Assembly (NCBI GenBank): GCA_964609615.1
Contig: CAZSRL010000001.1
Span: 1-64,000 of the forward strand
Direction of reading: 5' to 3'
Length of the DNA: 64,000 nucleotides
From: CAZSRL01 sp964609615
Lineage (GTDB): Bacteria; Bacillota_I; Bacilli_A; RF39; UBA660
This document shows positions 26,129 through 35,800 of this stretch, piece by piece; position 1 is the first letter of the stretch; every line of letters begins with the position of its first letter. The position numbers and the translations under genes were made by a program. Under the pieces are notes generated by a model. The model ran no database searches and was not told the DNA's origin. It saw only the letters and a list, made by a program, of their open reading frames with translations.

Positions 26129-26167
26129 TTATTCTCCTTTCTTTAATTATTATTATATTTATTATTA

Positions 26168-29100
26168 TTAAAGTACCATACTCACATGATTATGTTTACC
26201 ATTTGAGTGAGCTGTCACTAAAATATCTCCTCTTTTAAGATTACTTTTACTTGCTACGTAACTTTTACTTGTATAGCATTCAAAATCTCCTGACAATCTT
26301 TTTAATTCCTTTGACACTCCTAAACCTGTTCCTATATATTTACACTTTATTCCAGTATATTTAATACATAGTGTAATTAAGTCTCCGCAAGATAATCCGG
26401 TTTTAACATTTATTTTTGATAAATCATAACCTACTTTTTTGGCAAGTATAGGCGCTGAATTCTTTCCATATGCAGTTTTACTATTATGGGTATAACCAAT
26501 GTTATTATTGGCAATTCCTTTTTCACACATATCAGCCGCTTGTAAAGCTTTTGAAGGATCTTTAAATCTAAATACATATGTCCAATTAAATGGAGATGAA
26601 CTTGATGAACTATAGGTCCATCTTGATTTTCTTACTTCTTTACCGCTTTTATCTCCTGCTTTTCCATCTATATTTGAACAGGCTTGACCAATTTTTCCAT
26701 TTGTAGCTTGATATGTTACTGCCGTTGCTGTTGTAGCTTGTGTTGTTGCTGCAACTGCTGCAGTATCTGTAGTATTTGCCACAGTAGAAGTGATTGGAGT
26801 TGTTGAAACAACTGCTGCTGTTGAATTTTGTGTATTTGAAATAAATTTTACATATGTGTTTGGATCTTCAAAATTAACTTTAGCCGGTGTACCGTTCGCA
26901 TCTTTTACAACAACCATTCTCCATTTTCCATCCACCATTTTTTCTATACCAACCTTAGATGAATCTACACTACCAACCACGGTGTCTCCCTCATATATTA
27001 ATCCATCAGATGATACATTATATACATTTCCATTTTCATCAATAGCAACCATCATTTCATCTGATTGTGTTAAAAACATTGAACCTTGCTCATTATAACT
27101 TGTCTCAGTAACAGCTGGAGTAGCCTGTTGAGTTTGTTCAGTATTGGTACTTGAGTTTGAATTGGATTTTGAACCGGTGTTTTTGTTTCCACTAGACACA
27201 CTTGTATTACCAGTACCTCCATAATACCCAGAACTACCTGTATATTCTGATCCCCCAGTTTCATTTGTTTCTATTTCTTCAGGTGTCTCTGTTTCACTTT
27301 TTTCTTTTCTAAAATATGGAACATATTTTTTATTTGTTTTATCATATTTACAAACAGTAACTTCTTGATCTTTTTTATTTAACCTCAAAACAATAATTTC
27401 TTTTGTTTTAGAATTATATAAATATTTTACTTTATTTCCATTATAGTTACCAGTTTTTAATTTGAAATGTGTAGGATATCCACTTGGAAATAATTTAGTA
27501 AATGACTCTTCATTAGATCCAATGACATCATATTTACCTGAATAATATGTTCTTGGTATTTTATTCATTTTATTTGTTTTTGTAGTACTTTTGCTTGATG
27601 AATCGGATTTTAAATCTTTACTTGAATCGGGATCAACATATAATGAATATTTTCCCGTTTTCGCATTATATTTATAAACTTTACGTACAAAACCTCTTCC
27701 ATTAGGCAAAGTCTTTTTTAAAACTACAAGTTTATTTCCATCTGAATCCCTTAAGAAATTAACATCTTTTCCACCTATTTTACCAGTTTTAAGTTTATAT
27801 CCCGATGGAATATCTTCCTTATTCATATAAAAATGATTTATATCAACCGATTTAGAAATATTAAATTCACCATGTATTGGTTTTGGTATTTTATTAGTCA
27901 CATTTTTATTATAAAGAAACCCTGCGATAGAGCCAGCAGAAACAGCGCCAGTAGCTATCAATTTACGTTCGGGTGTGTTCAAAACTCTTTTTGGAAAAGT
28001 TTTAAATTTTCCAAAAAAACCTTTTGAATTATTCAATCCACGAATATTTTTTGCTTTTTCTTTATCTAATGAGCTAACAAAATTATCAATAGTATTTCTT
28101 TCCTGCTTATTATTATCATTTTTTCCAGTTTTTAATTTTTCAGAGTTTTTTGCAATTCTCACATTAGAACTGCCCGCTCCAGTAAGGTGAAATTTTTTGT
28201 TATTGATAGAAAGTTTCTTTGGTAAACTCGCATATTTTACACCCTTTGCTTTCTCAGGTTTTACTGGATGGTTGTATCCATAAGTGAATTTTTTAAGAAA
28301 ATCTACTACATCTTTATCCTTTACTGTATTATTATTAGTTGGACTTTCTTTATTATTAATTTTTGTTGGACTGGCAACATGAGTTTTTTTTGGTGCATCA
28401 TTTCCAATTTCTTCAAATTCACTTAACATCTTTTTTATTGATGCATCACTTGATATATTACTCATTGGTTTTACATTGGAAGTTTTTTTAGATTTTTTAC
28501 CTAAAATATAATTATCTATTACCCTTTTTACTTCATTTTGATCTTTTACTCGTTGTGTATCGCTGTATGAATACTTATTTGTAGCTGTAGGTCCAATTGC
28601 TATTTCACTACTTGTTTTACCTTTATTATCTAAACGATTAAATCTTAGTGATTTTTGTTTAGGATAATGTCCTGGACCATAATCATAAATATATTTGCTA
28701 TATGATCCAGTAGCTAATTTTCCTGTTGATTTAACCACTTTTTTTCCAATTGGTGTTGGAGCATAAGGTGCAGTTTTAAATTTTAATTTACTTAATTCTC
28801 GTATTGTATCATCAATAAAAGATTGGTAATCCTTTAATAATATTTTACCAGCTTTATAATCTCTTTTTAGCTTATTGCTTTCTGCCAAAGTTCTTTTAAG
28901 AACTTTTAGAAGGGCTGGATATTCTGATCTTGCATATATTTCTGATTTTATTGTTTCGTGCACTGCATCAACATAGCTAGAATTTCTTGGAGTATTATTT
29001 ATTACTCTTCTTACTTCCTCTTGATCTTTTGCTCGTTGTGCATCGCTATATAAATTCTTATTTGTAGCTGTAGGTCCAATTGCTATTTCACTACTTGTTT

Positions 29101-31372
29101 TACCTTTATTATCTAAACGATTAAATCTTAGTGATTTTTGTTTAGGATAATGTCCTGGACCATAATCATAAATATATTTGCTATATGATCCAGTAGCTAA
29201 TTTTCCTGTTGATTTAACCACTTTTTTTCCAATTGGTGTTGGAGCATAAGGTGCAGTTTTAAATTTTAATTTACTTAATTCTCGTATTGTATCATCAATA
29301 AAAGATTGGTAATCCTTTAATAATATTTTACCAGCTTTATAATCTCTTTTTAGCTTATTGCTTTCTGCCAAAGTTCTTTTAAGAACTTTTAGAAGGGCTG
29401 GATATTCTGATCTTGCATATATTTCTGATTTTATTGTTTCGTGCACTGCATCAACATAGCTAGAATTTCTTGGAGTATTATTTATTACTCTTCTTACTTC
29501 CTCTTGATCTTTTGCTCGTTGTGCATCGCTATATAAATTCTTAGCGGTCACTTTCGATGGAGTATTCGTTTTCTCACTTTTACCAATTGCTGCAAGTTTT
29601 TTGCTACTATTCTCATGGTTTTTTTTAATATCTTGTAATGTTCCAATTACTCCATTTTTCCATTTTCCAAGTTCTTTGCGCTGATTTTCATAAACATTAG
29701 AATAATACTTGTTTCTAAAATCACTTATTTTATCGGTTATTTCATCTAACTCTTTCTTAAAAGGGCTTATTTTANNNNNNNNNNNNNNNNNNNNNNNNNN
29801 NNNNNNNNNNNNNNNNNNNNNNNNNNNNNNNNNNNNNNNNNNNNNNNNNNNNNNNNNNNNNNNNNNNNNNNNNNTTTCGTTAGCAGTATTTTTATTTTTT
29901 GAATTTTTTGAATATAGGTTATCTAAAAAGTCATCAGAAAAGGCTTGTTCATCCCCTCCATGTGTTTTTGAAATTTTATCAGGTGTTTTTGTTTTAACAT
30001 TCGGTTTATATGCTGTTAAATTTCCCAAAAAGTCATCAGAAAAAGTTCGTTCATTTTTCCATTTTCCAAGTCCTTTGCGCTGATTTTCATAAACATTAGA
30101 ATAATACTTATTTCTAACATCACTTATTTTATCGGTTATTTCATCTAACTCTTTCTTAAAAGGGCTTATTTTAATTTTTTTAGAATTACCATTGTTTTCG
30201 TTAGCAGTATTTTTATTTTTTGAATTTTTTGAATATAGGTTATCTAAAAAATCATTAGAGAAGGTTTGTTCATCCCCTCCATGTGTTTTTGAAATTTTGT
30301 CAGGTGTTTTTGTTTTAACATTCGGTTTATATGGTGGTAGATTTTCCAAAAAGTCATCAGAAAAAGATCGTTCATTTCCTGCATACATTTTTGAATTTTT
30401 TCCAGATGATGAAGCTTTTTTTCCAGTTCTAAAAATAGCATCAAAATCTACGTATCCATTTTGTGTGCTTAAAGTATGTTTTCCATGATCACGTAAATCT
30501 TTTACTCTGCTTGAAAAACCGTTAGCTATTCTTGCTCCGTTAATGTTCTCTAATTTCCCTTGAAATGCTATTAAATTATCTCCAACTTTTACAAGTTTAT
30601 CAACTGCTCCATGATATTTAGAACTTACTTTTGCAGCACCTGATTTTACTTTTCCCGCTGCAGAAATTACAGGTTTTGAAATTGTAGAACCTGCTTTTGA
30701 TACTCCTGCACCTATTTTTTCGCCAACATTTGATGCAACTGATATTGCTGGAGCAAATTTAGAATACCAACTAGCTCCTTTTGCTGCATTTCCAATTGTT
30801 TTACTTCCTGCTTTTACAACACCACTGGCAACCTTTATGCCTTTCCCTACCGTTACAACGCCTTTTACAATTCCTCCTAAAGCCATTGCGATTGGATCTA
30901 TGGGCGAAGTAAAAAAAGCGGCAGTTGCATATGCTTTCCAAGAAAATCTTTTGTGAGTTTCTTCGCTTAATTGTTCTCTACTAAGTCCTCCTCTATTACC
31001 AAGTGTTTGTGCATGTGCTCCTTCTCCATAGTTTTTTTCTCCATGATGTGCGCTTCCAAAGCCAAATTGTGCGTTTATTTCTGATAAATTGTCATTCAAT
31101 GCTCTTATATCTTTTTGATTTAAATCAGCTACTTCTTTTACTTTTTCTTCTATTTTACTTTCTAAGTTTTTTGTTTCAGTTAATATTGTTTTAATTTCAC
31201 TTTCTAATGAAGTTAAAACATATTCTTTGTGTCTAAAAGTTTTTGGAATACTACTACTTTTTATTAATACGGCTTTATCATAAGCATTTCTTAAGCTATT
31301 AATTCCTCTTACCATTTCAGGTAAGGCAGTATTTACTATATTATTTCCATTAATATGTGTTTTTCCACTCAT
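26168..31372 (-). CDS. Giant repeat-rich T7SS effector-like protein with C-terminal cell-wall hydrolase-like domain
   Basis: About 1734 aa (the N-run hides part). The N-terminal ~110 residues are helical, as in WXG/LXG proteins. Next comes a Gly/Ala/Lys amphipathic region (~160-270). A repeat zone follows with four copies of FS(D/N)DFLxNL and the block KISPFKKELDEITDKISD. Then there are two identical 161-aa repeats, a hydrophobic stretch (LIATGAVSAGSIAGFLY), two related ~70-aa repeats (PSGYKLKTGKIGGK / THFKLKTGNYNGNK) and a Ser/Thr linker. The C-terminal ~180 residues resemble phage-type C40/NlpC-like amidases: KAGDKSGKEV, NNNIGYTH, Cys in LSCGDLITLC, His in KHNHVSMVL. Context says T7SS substrate; no Sec signal. 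The GTG at 31381 is an alternative start. Confidence 0.78.
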   Translation of the reverse strand: MSGKTHINGNNIVNTALPEMVRGINSLRNAYDKAVLIKSSSIPKTFRHKEYVLTSLESEIKTILTETKNLESKIEEKVKEVADLNQKDIRALNDNLSEINAQFGFGSAHHGEKNYGEGAHAQTLGNRGGLSREQLSEETHKRFSWKAYATAAFFTSPIDPIAMALGGIVKGVVTVGKGIKVASGVVKAGSKTIGNAAKGASWYSKFAPAISVASNVGEKIGAGVSKAGSTISKPVISAAGKVKSGAAKVSSKYHGAVDKLVKVGDNLIAFQGKLENINGARIANGFSSRVKDLRDHGKHTLSTQNGYVDFDAIFRTGKKASSSGKNSKMYAGNERSFSDDFLENLPPYKPNVKTKTPDKISKTHGGDEQTFSNDFLDNLYSKNSKNKNTANENNGNSKKIKISPFKKELDEITDKISDVRNKYYSNVYENQRKGLGKWKNERTFSDDFLGNLTAYKPNVKTKTPDKISKTHGGDEQAFSDDFLDNLYSKNSKNKNTANEXXXXXXXXXXXXXXXXXXXXXXXXXXXXXXXXXXKISPFKKELDEITDKISDFRNKYYSNVYENQRKELGKWKNGVIGTLQDIKKNHENSSKKLAAIGKSEKTNTPSKVTAKNLYSDAQRAKDQEEVRRVINNTPRNSSYVDAVHETIKSEIYARSEYPALLKVLKRTLAESNKLKRDYKAGKILLKDYQSFIDDTIRELSKLKFKTAPYAPTPIGKKVVKSTGKLATGSYSKYIYDYGPGHYPKQKSLRFNRLDNKGKTSSEIAIGPTATNKNLYSDAQRAKDQEEVRRVINNTPRNSSYVDAVHETIKSEIYARSEYPALLKVLKRTLAESNKLKRDYKAGKILLKDYQSFIDDTIRELSKLKFKTAPYAPTPIGKKVVKSTGKLATGSYSKYIYDYGPGHYPKQKSLRFNRLDNKGKTSSEIAIGPTATNKYSYSDTQRVKDQNEVKRVIDNYILGKKSKKTSNVKPMSNISSDASIKKMLSEFEEIGNDAPKKTHVASPTKINNKESPTNNNTVKDKDVVDFLKKFTYGYNHPVKPEKAKGVKYASLPKKLSINNKKFHLTGAGSSNVRIAKNSEKLKTGKNDNNKQERNTIDNFVSSLDKEKAKNIRGLNNSKGFFGKFKTFPKRVLNTPERKLIATGAVSAGSIAGFLYNKNVTNKIPKPIHGEFNISKSVDINHFYMNKEDIPSGYKLKTGKIGGKDVNFLRDSDGNKLVVLKKTLPNGRGFVRKVYKYNAKTGKYSLYVDPDSSKDLKSDSSSKSTTKTNKMNKIPRTYYSGKYDVIGSNEESFTKLFPSGYPTHFKLKTGNYNGNKVKYLYNSKTKEIIVLRLNKKDQEVTVCKYDKTNKKYVPYFRKEKSETETPEEIETNETGGSEYTGSSGYYGGTGNTSVSSGNKNTGSKSNSNSSTNTEQTQQATPAVTETSYNEQGSMFLTQSDEMMVAIDENGNVYNVSSDGLIYEGDTVVGSVDSSKVGIEKMVDGKWRMVVVKDANGTPAKVNFEDPNTYVKFISNTQNSTAAVVSTTPITSTVANTTDTAAVAATTQATTATAVTYQATNGKIGQACSNIDGKAGDKSGKEVRKSRWTYSSSSSSPFNWTYVFRFKDPSKALQAADMCEKGIANNNIGYTHNSKTAYGKNSAPILAKKVGYDLSKINVKTGLSCGDLITLCIKYTGIKCKYIGTGLGVSKELKRLSGDFECYTSKSYVASKSNLKRGDILVTAHSNGKHNHVSMVL
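28574..29543 (-). repeat. Exact in-frame tandem duplication, 483-bp unit, two copies
   Basis: The block from CTTATTTGTAGCTG to AAATTCTTA occurs twice in tandem; equivalent bases lie 483 bp apart (for example 28591 and 29074). By eye the two copies are identical, giving two identical 161-aa repeats in the T7SS giant protein. Confidence 0.92.
29750..30180 (-). repeat. Second repeat family in the T7SS giant gene, ~320-bp unit, broken by gap
   Basis: The sequence encoding KISPFKKELDEITDKISD and the preceding FSDDFL...NKNTANE block occurs twice. The downstream copy is interrupted by 100 N. The two copies differ at only a few bases, which probably caused the assembly break. Confidence 0.8.
29775..29874. 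other. Assembly gap (100 N) inside the T7SS giant gene
   Basis: A conventional 100-N placeholder. The flanks match the intact repeat copy at about 30165-30200. If nothing else is missing, 22 nt would close it in frame; otherwise one or more ~320-bp repeat units may be hidden. Confidence 0.9.
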
Positions 31373-31383
31373 TTTACTCACTC

Positions 31384-31803
31384 TTACCCATTATTTTCCG
31401 CAGCTAGTTTTTTTAATTGTTCCTTTTTTTTTGATATTGCGGCTCTCATTGCTCTATTTTGATTTCTTAAAGAACTTATATGTGGTTCTATATCAGAAAT
31501 AATTGTATCTATATGACTACATAATTTATTAGTTTTATCTATTTCACTTTGTATACTATTTTTCCCGATTGGAGTTCCACCTAAAATAAAGTTTTTTTCA
31601 AAACTTGATTTTGATGATTGTAAATGTTGAACAGCGCTTTTTAAATTACTTTTTATATTTGTTAATTTTGTTCTTAATGTAGGATATTTTATGTTAATAG
31701 CTTCTTTATTTTTTTCAATTTCAGAATGTAGTTTTCTAATTTGGCTTCTAAGTCTTGCTTGATCATTTGAATAAGCTATTGCATCTTTTTGTTCTTCTGT
31801 CAT
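31384..31803 (-). CDS. Coiled-coil T7SS partner protein (DUF5082/YwqH-like)
   Basis: A 139-aa almost entirely helical protein with two long amphipathic stretches (RSQIRKLHSEIEKNKEAIN and SSLRNQNRAMRAAISKKKEQ). Size, helix pattern and position between WXG100 genes and a large effector are those of the small helical partners (YwqH, DUF5082 type) that bind LXG effectors in T7SS loci. The family name is tentative. The ATG at 31803 follows GGAGGT; the upstream in-frame ATG lies in the hairpin region and has no ribosome-binding site. It is separated from the giant effector gene by only a few bases. Confidence 0.65.
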   Translation of the reverse strand: MTEEQKDAIAYSNDQARLRSQIRKLHSEIEKNKEAINIKYPTLRTKLTNIKSNLKSAVQHLQSSKSSFEKNFILGGTPIGKNSIQSEIDKTNKLCSHIDTIISDIEPHISSLRNQNRAMRAAISKKKEQLKKLAAENNG

Positions 31804-31836
31804 AATTACCTCCACTAAAAAATTTATACACATTGT

Positions 31837-31903
31837 ATATTTATAAATGTATAAAATTTCTTTTATACATTTATAAATATTTCATTTTAAAAATGAAATA
31901 TTT
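31837..31903 (-). other. Two overlapping strong hairpins between esx-like gene and partner gene
   Basis: Hairpin B is a 20-bp perfect stem (31837-31856 with 31861-31880) with a GAAA tetraloop in the minus-strand RNA. Hairpin A is a 13-bp stem (31875-31887 with 31891-31903) that shares six bases with it. No U-tract follows, so these are more likely to be processing or stability elements than simple terminators. Confidence 0.8.
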
Positions 31904-31919
31904 GTATGTAACTTGTTAA

Positions 31920-32216
31920 TTAAAAGTTTGAAGCTGCTCTTCTGTTTGCTTCATCTAATTCTTGATGTGAAGTAACTAATTTATTTAAAAATGTAGAGTA
32001 ACTTTCTACCGCTTCAACAAATTCTGGAAATTTTGCTGATAATGTATTAAATCTTTCATATAGCGTTTCTGCAGCTCCAGATGAAAAACTTCCTTTTACA
32101 CTATTCATACTTGCCTTAACTTCGCTTAATGTTTGATTCATTTTTTGAGCTGAATTTTTAATTCCGCTTGAAGTATCTTGAATCTTCCCATAATCAACAC
32201 CTATGTTTCCTGCCAT
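31920..32216 (-). CDS. WXG100-like T7SS substrate (variant without WXG)
   Basis: A 98-aa helical hairpin protein. The position of the WxG turn is occupied by SFSSGAAETLYERF, so the Trp is missing, but the helix-turn-helix pattern, length and conserved aromatic positions fit the ESAT-6/WXG100 superfamily. Small secreted dimers of this type are exported by EssC. It lies next to a second WXG100 gene, so the two could form a heterodimer. GGAGG precedes the ATG. Confidence 0.82.
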   Translation of the reverse strand: MAGNIGVDYGKIQDTSSGIKNSAQKMNQTLSEVKASMNSVKGSFSSGAAETLYERFNTLSAKFPEFVEAVESYSTFLNKLVTSHQELDEANRRAASNF

Positions 32217-32262
32217 GGTGTCACCTCCTTTATTTATATTTTTTTATTTTTATTTTTTTTTA

Positions 32263-32547
32263 TTAACCAATTGATGATTTAACGCTTGCTACATATTCGT
32301 CATAATTGTTAGCTACTTTGTTTAAATATTCAGAATATTCTTGAATAACTTGTCCTAAAGCTTCAATATCAGCTTTGCAACTTTCTACTTTTGCAATATA
32401 AGCACTAGCATCTTCACCAACCCATCCACCAGGTAATTCATTTATTTTGCTATAAACAGTTTTAACGTGATTTTGATAATCTTGAGATTCTGTACTTATT
32501 TTAGAAGCATTTTGTCTTACTGCTGAAGTATCAATATCTATATTCAT
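32263..32547 (-). CDS. WXG100 protein, EsxA-like T7SS substrate
   Basis: A 94-aa helical hairpin with the signature turn LPGGWVGEDASAYI near residue 38-50 (W-x-G) and a C-terminal helix ending in NNYDEYVASVKS, close to the YxxxD/E-type export motif of the family. It is preceded by its own promoter (32581-32609) and a GGGAGGTGA ribosome-binding site, so it should be made in excess over EssC, as usual for Esx proteins. Confidence 0.9.
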   Translation of the reverse strand: MNIDIDTSAVRQNASKISTESQDYQNHVKTVYSKINELPGGWVGEDASAYIAKVESCKADIEALGQVIQEYSEYLNKVANNYDEYVASVKSSIG

Positions 32548-32580
32548 TATTTCACCTCCCTACCTTTACTTTACATTTTT

Positions 32581-32609
32581 ATTATACCCTATATTTTTAT
32601 TTAGATAAA
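32581..32609 (-). promoter_or_regulatory. Internal promoter for the WXG100 genes
   Basis: Minus strand perfect -10 TATAAT (32581-32586), 17-bp spacer, weak -35 TTTATC (32604-32609). It lies between the esaB-like gene and the first WXG100 gene. Confidence 0.55.
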
Positions 32610-32613
32610 GCAA

Positions 32614-32635
32614 AAGTGTAAAATATTTTACACTT
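32614..32635 (-). terminator. Palindromic (weak) terminator after the esaB-like gene
   Basis: A 22-nt perfect palindrome (AAGTGTAAAAT with ATTTTACACTT) overlaps the esaB stop and is followed by TTGCTTTAT. The short T-run suggests partial termination. Confidence 0.6.
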
Positions 32636-32888
32636 AAACTAATACTATCTTGGAAGCGTTTCTTATATTTGTTTCTTTTATAGTTTTATTTAACTCATAA
32701 AGACTTCCGTCTTCTCTGTTATATAATCTATCATCTTCTTCTATTTGATAGTAGTCATTTGATAGTTCATTTATTAATTTTTTTAAATAATCTGTCACCT
32801 CAGAAACAGTTTTGTTAATTGGTATAAAAAGTTCATATTTTTGATCTATCTTAGGAACAAATACTTCAATTAATATTTTATTATCCAT
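32634..32888 (-). CDS. EsaB/YukD-like ubiquitin-fold T7SS protein
   Basis: An 84-aa protein with a beta-grasp pattern: ILIEVFVPKIDQKYELFIPI, then a helix (VSEVTDYLKKLINEL), and a closing strand (NASKIVLV). This matches YukD/EsaB, a small cytosolic T7SSb component of unclear, probably regulatory, function. It overlaps the essC start region's end by 8 bp (essC stop at 32881), the usual tight linkage with EssC. Confidence 0.85.
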   Translation of the reverse strand: MDNKILIEVFVPKIDQKYELFIPINKTVSEVTDYLKKLINELSNDYYQIEEDDRLYNREDGSLYELNKTIKETNIRNASKIVLV

Positions 32889-35800
32889 CTAAATCATTTC
32901 CTTTCGCCCCAATTACTTTTATAATAACTGGTTTACCTGATTTTATAACATACCCAAAATCTTCTGAGTTTTCTTCATTAAGTTTAGCAGGTCTTGTTGT
33001 TGTACTTATTGTAAATTGATCTCCAAGTCCATCTCCTAACCATATTGCGTTATTATTTGATAATGTTTTTTTCATCCATGGTTCAAAAGCCATTGTTTTT
33101 ATGTTTTCTACTCCATCTGCGATAACAAAGTTAAAGTTTTGTATATCTTTTACATTTTCAAATAATGAACTAAATAATGTTTTGTTTTCTTCTGTTAAAT
33201 TATTTATAAAATCATTTATTCCAACTATTATACATATAGTTTCTGTATTACTTTCTATTATTTGTTTTAAATTTGTTACTATTTTATCAAAGTCTATACT
33301 ATAATAATTTTCATATTGTTCATCATCTAGTAAACTTGATGCATCTATTACAATTAGATTTGCTTTTAATAGTTTCATTTCTTTATATAGTATTTGTATA
33401 AATGATGAAATATTATCTACATTGCTTGTAGCAATTATATTTGCAAAGAATCTTTTAAAATTATATGTAGATATATCTAACGTTTGTTTTTCTATTCCTA
33501 TTGGAACGTTTCTTAAATTAGTTAGTTCTTCTTTTATTTCTTCTATTCCAATACTATCTGGTAATATTTTTATTTCTGGTGCGGTTTGTGTATATTTTTG
33601 ATTTAAGTAACTTTCTAATTGTTTAACAAATTCATTTGTTTGTTCAATATTACACATATAAGCTGATTGAAATTCATATATTTCTCCCTTTTTAATTAAT
33701 CCTCTACCTTTAAGTTTTGAAGGGTATTTTCCTCTTACATTTCCAAGCACTGTAGAATAGTCTGATTCATCATTTAATTGAAGCATAAATGTTTGTTTAA
33801 AGTTTTGAGTTAATTTATATCTTACATTACTTACACCATTAGTTGTTAATATAAATATTATTCCATATTTAAATCCTTCTCTAGTTAGTTTAATAATTGT
33901 ATCTTCATAATCTTGATATAATTCAGAAAACACTTCATAATAGTTTATTATTATAAGTATTGTTGGTAATACTTCTCCACTATTGTTACAGTAATTTTGG
34001 AAACTTCCTCCATAGTTTGTAAATAGTTTTTTTCTTTCTTCTATTTTCTTTTGTATAAATTTTAAAAGATTTGATATTTTTTCAACATCATTTGATAATA
34101 TAACATCTCCAACATGAGGTATTTTATTAAATTGAACTAATGTTTCTGCTCCACAATCAACAATGTATATGTTTACTTCATCAACTGTATAACACATTAC
34201 ACATGAATAAATAATTGTATTAAGTAGATTTTCTTTACCACTTCCAACTGAACCATATATAATTGCGTTTCCTTCTGTTGATAAAGGCATAGTTAATAAA
34301 TGTTGTTGTTGATTATTTGGATCATCATATTCACCTATTATTGGGTTAATTACATGAGGCATTTGTTTATAACTGTATTTTGTAACTAAGTTATTTACAT
34401 ATATAGTATCAGGAATACTATCTAACCATAATTTTGGAAGATTTATATTGTTTTTTTGAGCAATATCGGATAAGTATTTTAATATATTTGTTAATTGTTC
34501 TCCATATGAAGCTATAAGTTCTTTTTTGTTTGATGTTTCTATACTTTTTGTAATAAATCCAACATTATCAATTACATCAATATCTGTATCAATTTTTTTT
34601 CTTAATTTATCTTGTTTTATGTATGGAGCTCCACACCAAGCTGATTGTCCTAAAGCAAAAAATTCGTTATATCCTACTTGTAAATAAAATCTTCCTACTT
34701 CTTTTATAGCAGCAGCATCAGGACATTTTATCATATCTACACTATCACTTTTATCTTGTACTTTTAAACATACTCTAAATTTACTATTACTCCAAATTTG
34801 ATCATCAACTACACCTGATGGTTTTTGTGTTGCTAAAATTAAATGAACTCCTAAACTACGCCCAATACGTGCAGTACTTATTAATTGATCCATAAATTCT
34901 GGTTGTTGTGTTTTTAATTCTGCAAATTCATCACTTATAATAAATAAATGTGGGACTGCTTCTTTAACTTTTCCATCTCTAAATAGTTTTTGATATTTAT
35001 AGATATCTATTGTACTTTCTCCTGATGTTTCACGAGCCTTATTAAATATTCTTTGACGTCTTTTTAATTCACTTTGAATTGAAGCTAAACTTCTATTCAT
35101 TTCAACAATATCTAAGTTGGTAATAGTACCTACTAAGTGTGGTAATCTTATTTTTGTTTCTTTATTTTCAAAAGCACCAGCAAGTCCTCCACCTTTATAG
35201 TCGATTAGAGCAAACGCAACTTCATTTGGATGATAATTAACTGCCATTGAAAGTATAAATGTAATTATAAATTCACTTTTACCACTACCAGTCATACCTG
35301 CTATTAAACCATGTGGTCCATGGAATTTTTCATGTAAGTCTAAGTTAAACAATTCTCCATTTTCATCTTTCCCAACAGGTACCTTAAGTGAAGCAATTGG
35401 ATTATTTGTTTCCCATCTTTTTTCAGCATTAAGTTGTTCAACAGAACCAGCATCATACATTTCTAGGAAACTTAACATTTGAGGTAATTTATATTTTTCT
35501 TGTTCAAGTTCAATTGGAATATTTGCTAAAATTTCTGTTATTTTATTCATATCTAAATTTAAATCTAAATCTTGTAAAAAAGCTTTTTGTTTATTAAGTA
35601 TTAAATCATTTTCAAACATACCAGATGATTTTTGACCAATGTTTATAAATGCACTACATTCATTTGGTAAACCTATTATTCTTTCGGCATTTATTATTAA
35701 ACTAAAACCATAATTTATTTTTTGTTTTAATATTTCTTTTATAATATCTGTATTTCTAATTGAATTAAAATCATCTGTTATAACAACATAATATGGTTTT

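Noticed and set aside
26168..31372. Repeats at 28.5-30.4 kb as a CRISPR array or mobile element
   Set aside because: Units are 320-483 bp, in frame within one coding gene, without spacers, inverted repeats or transposase.
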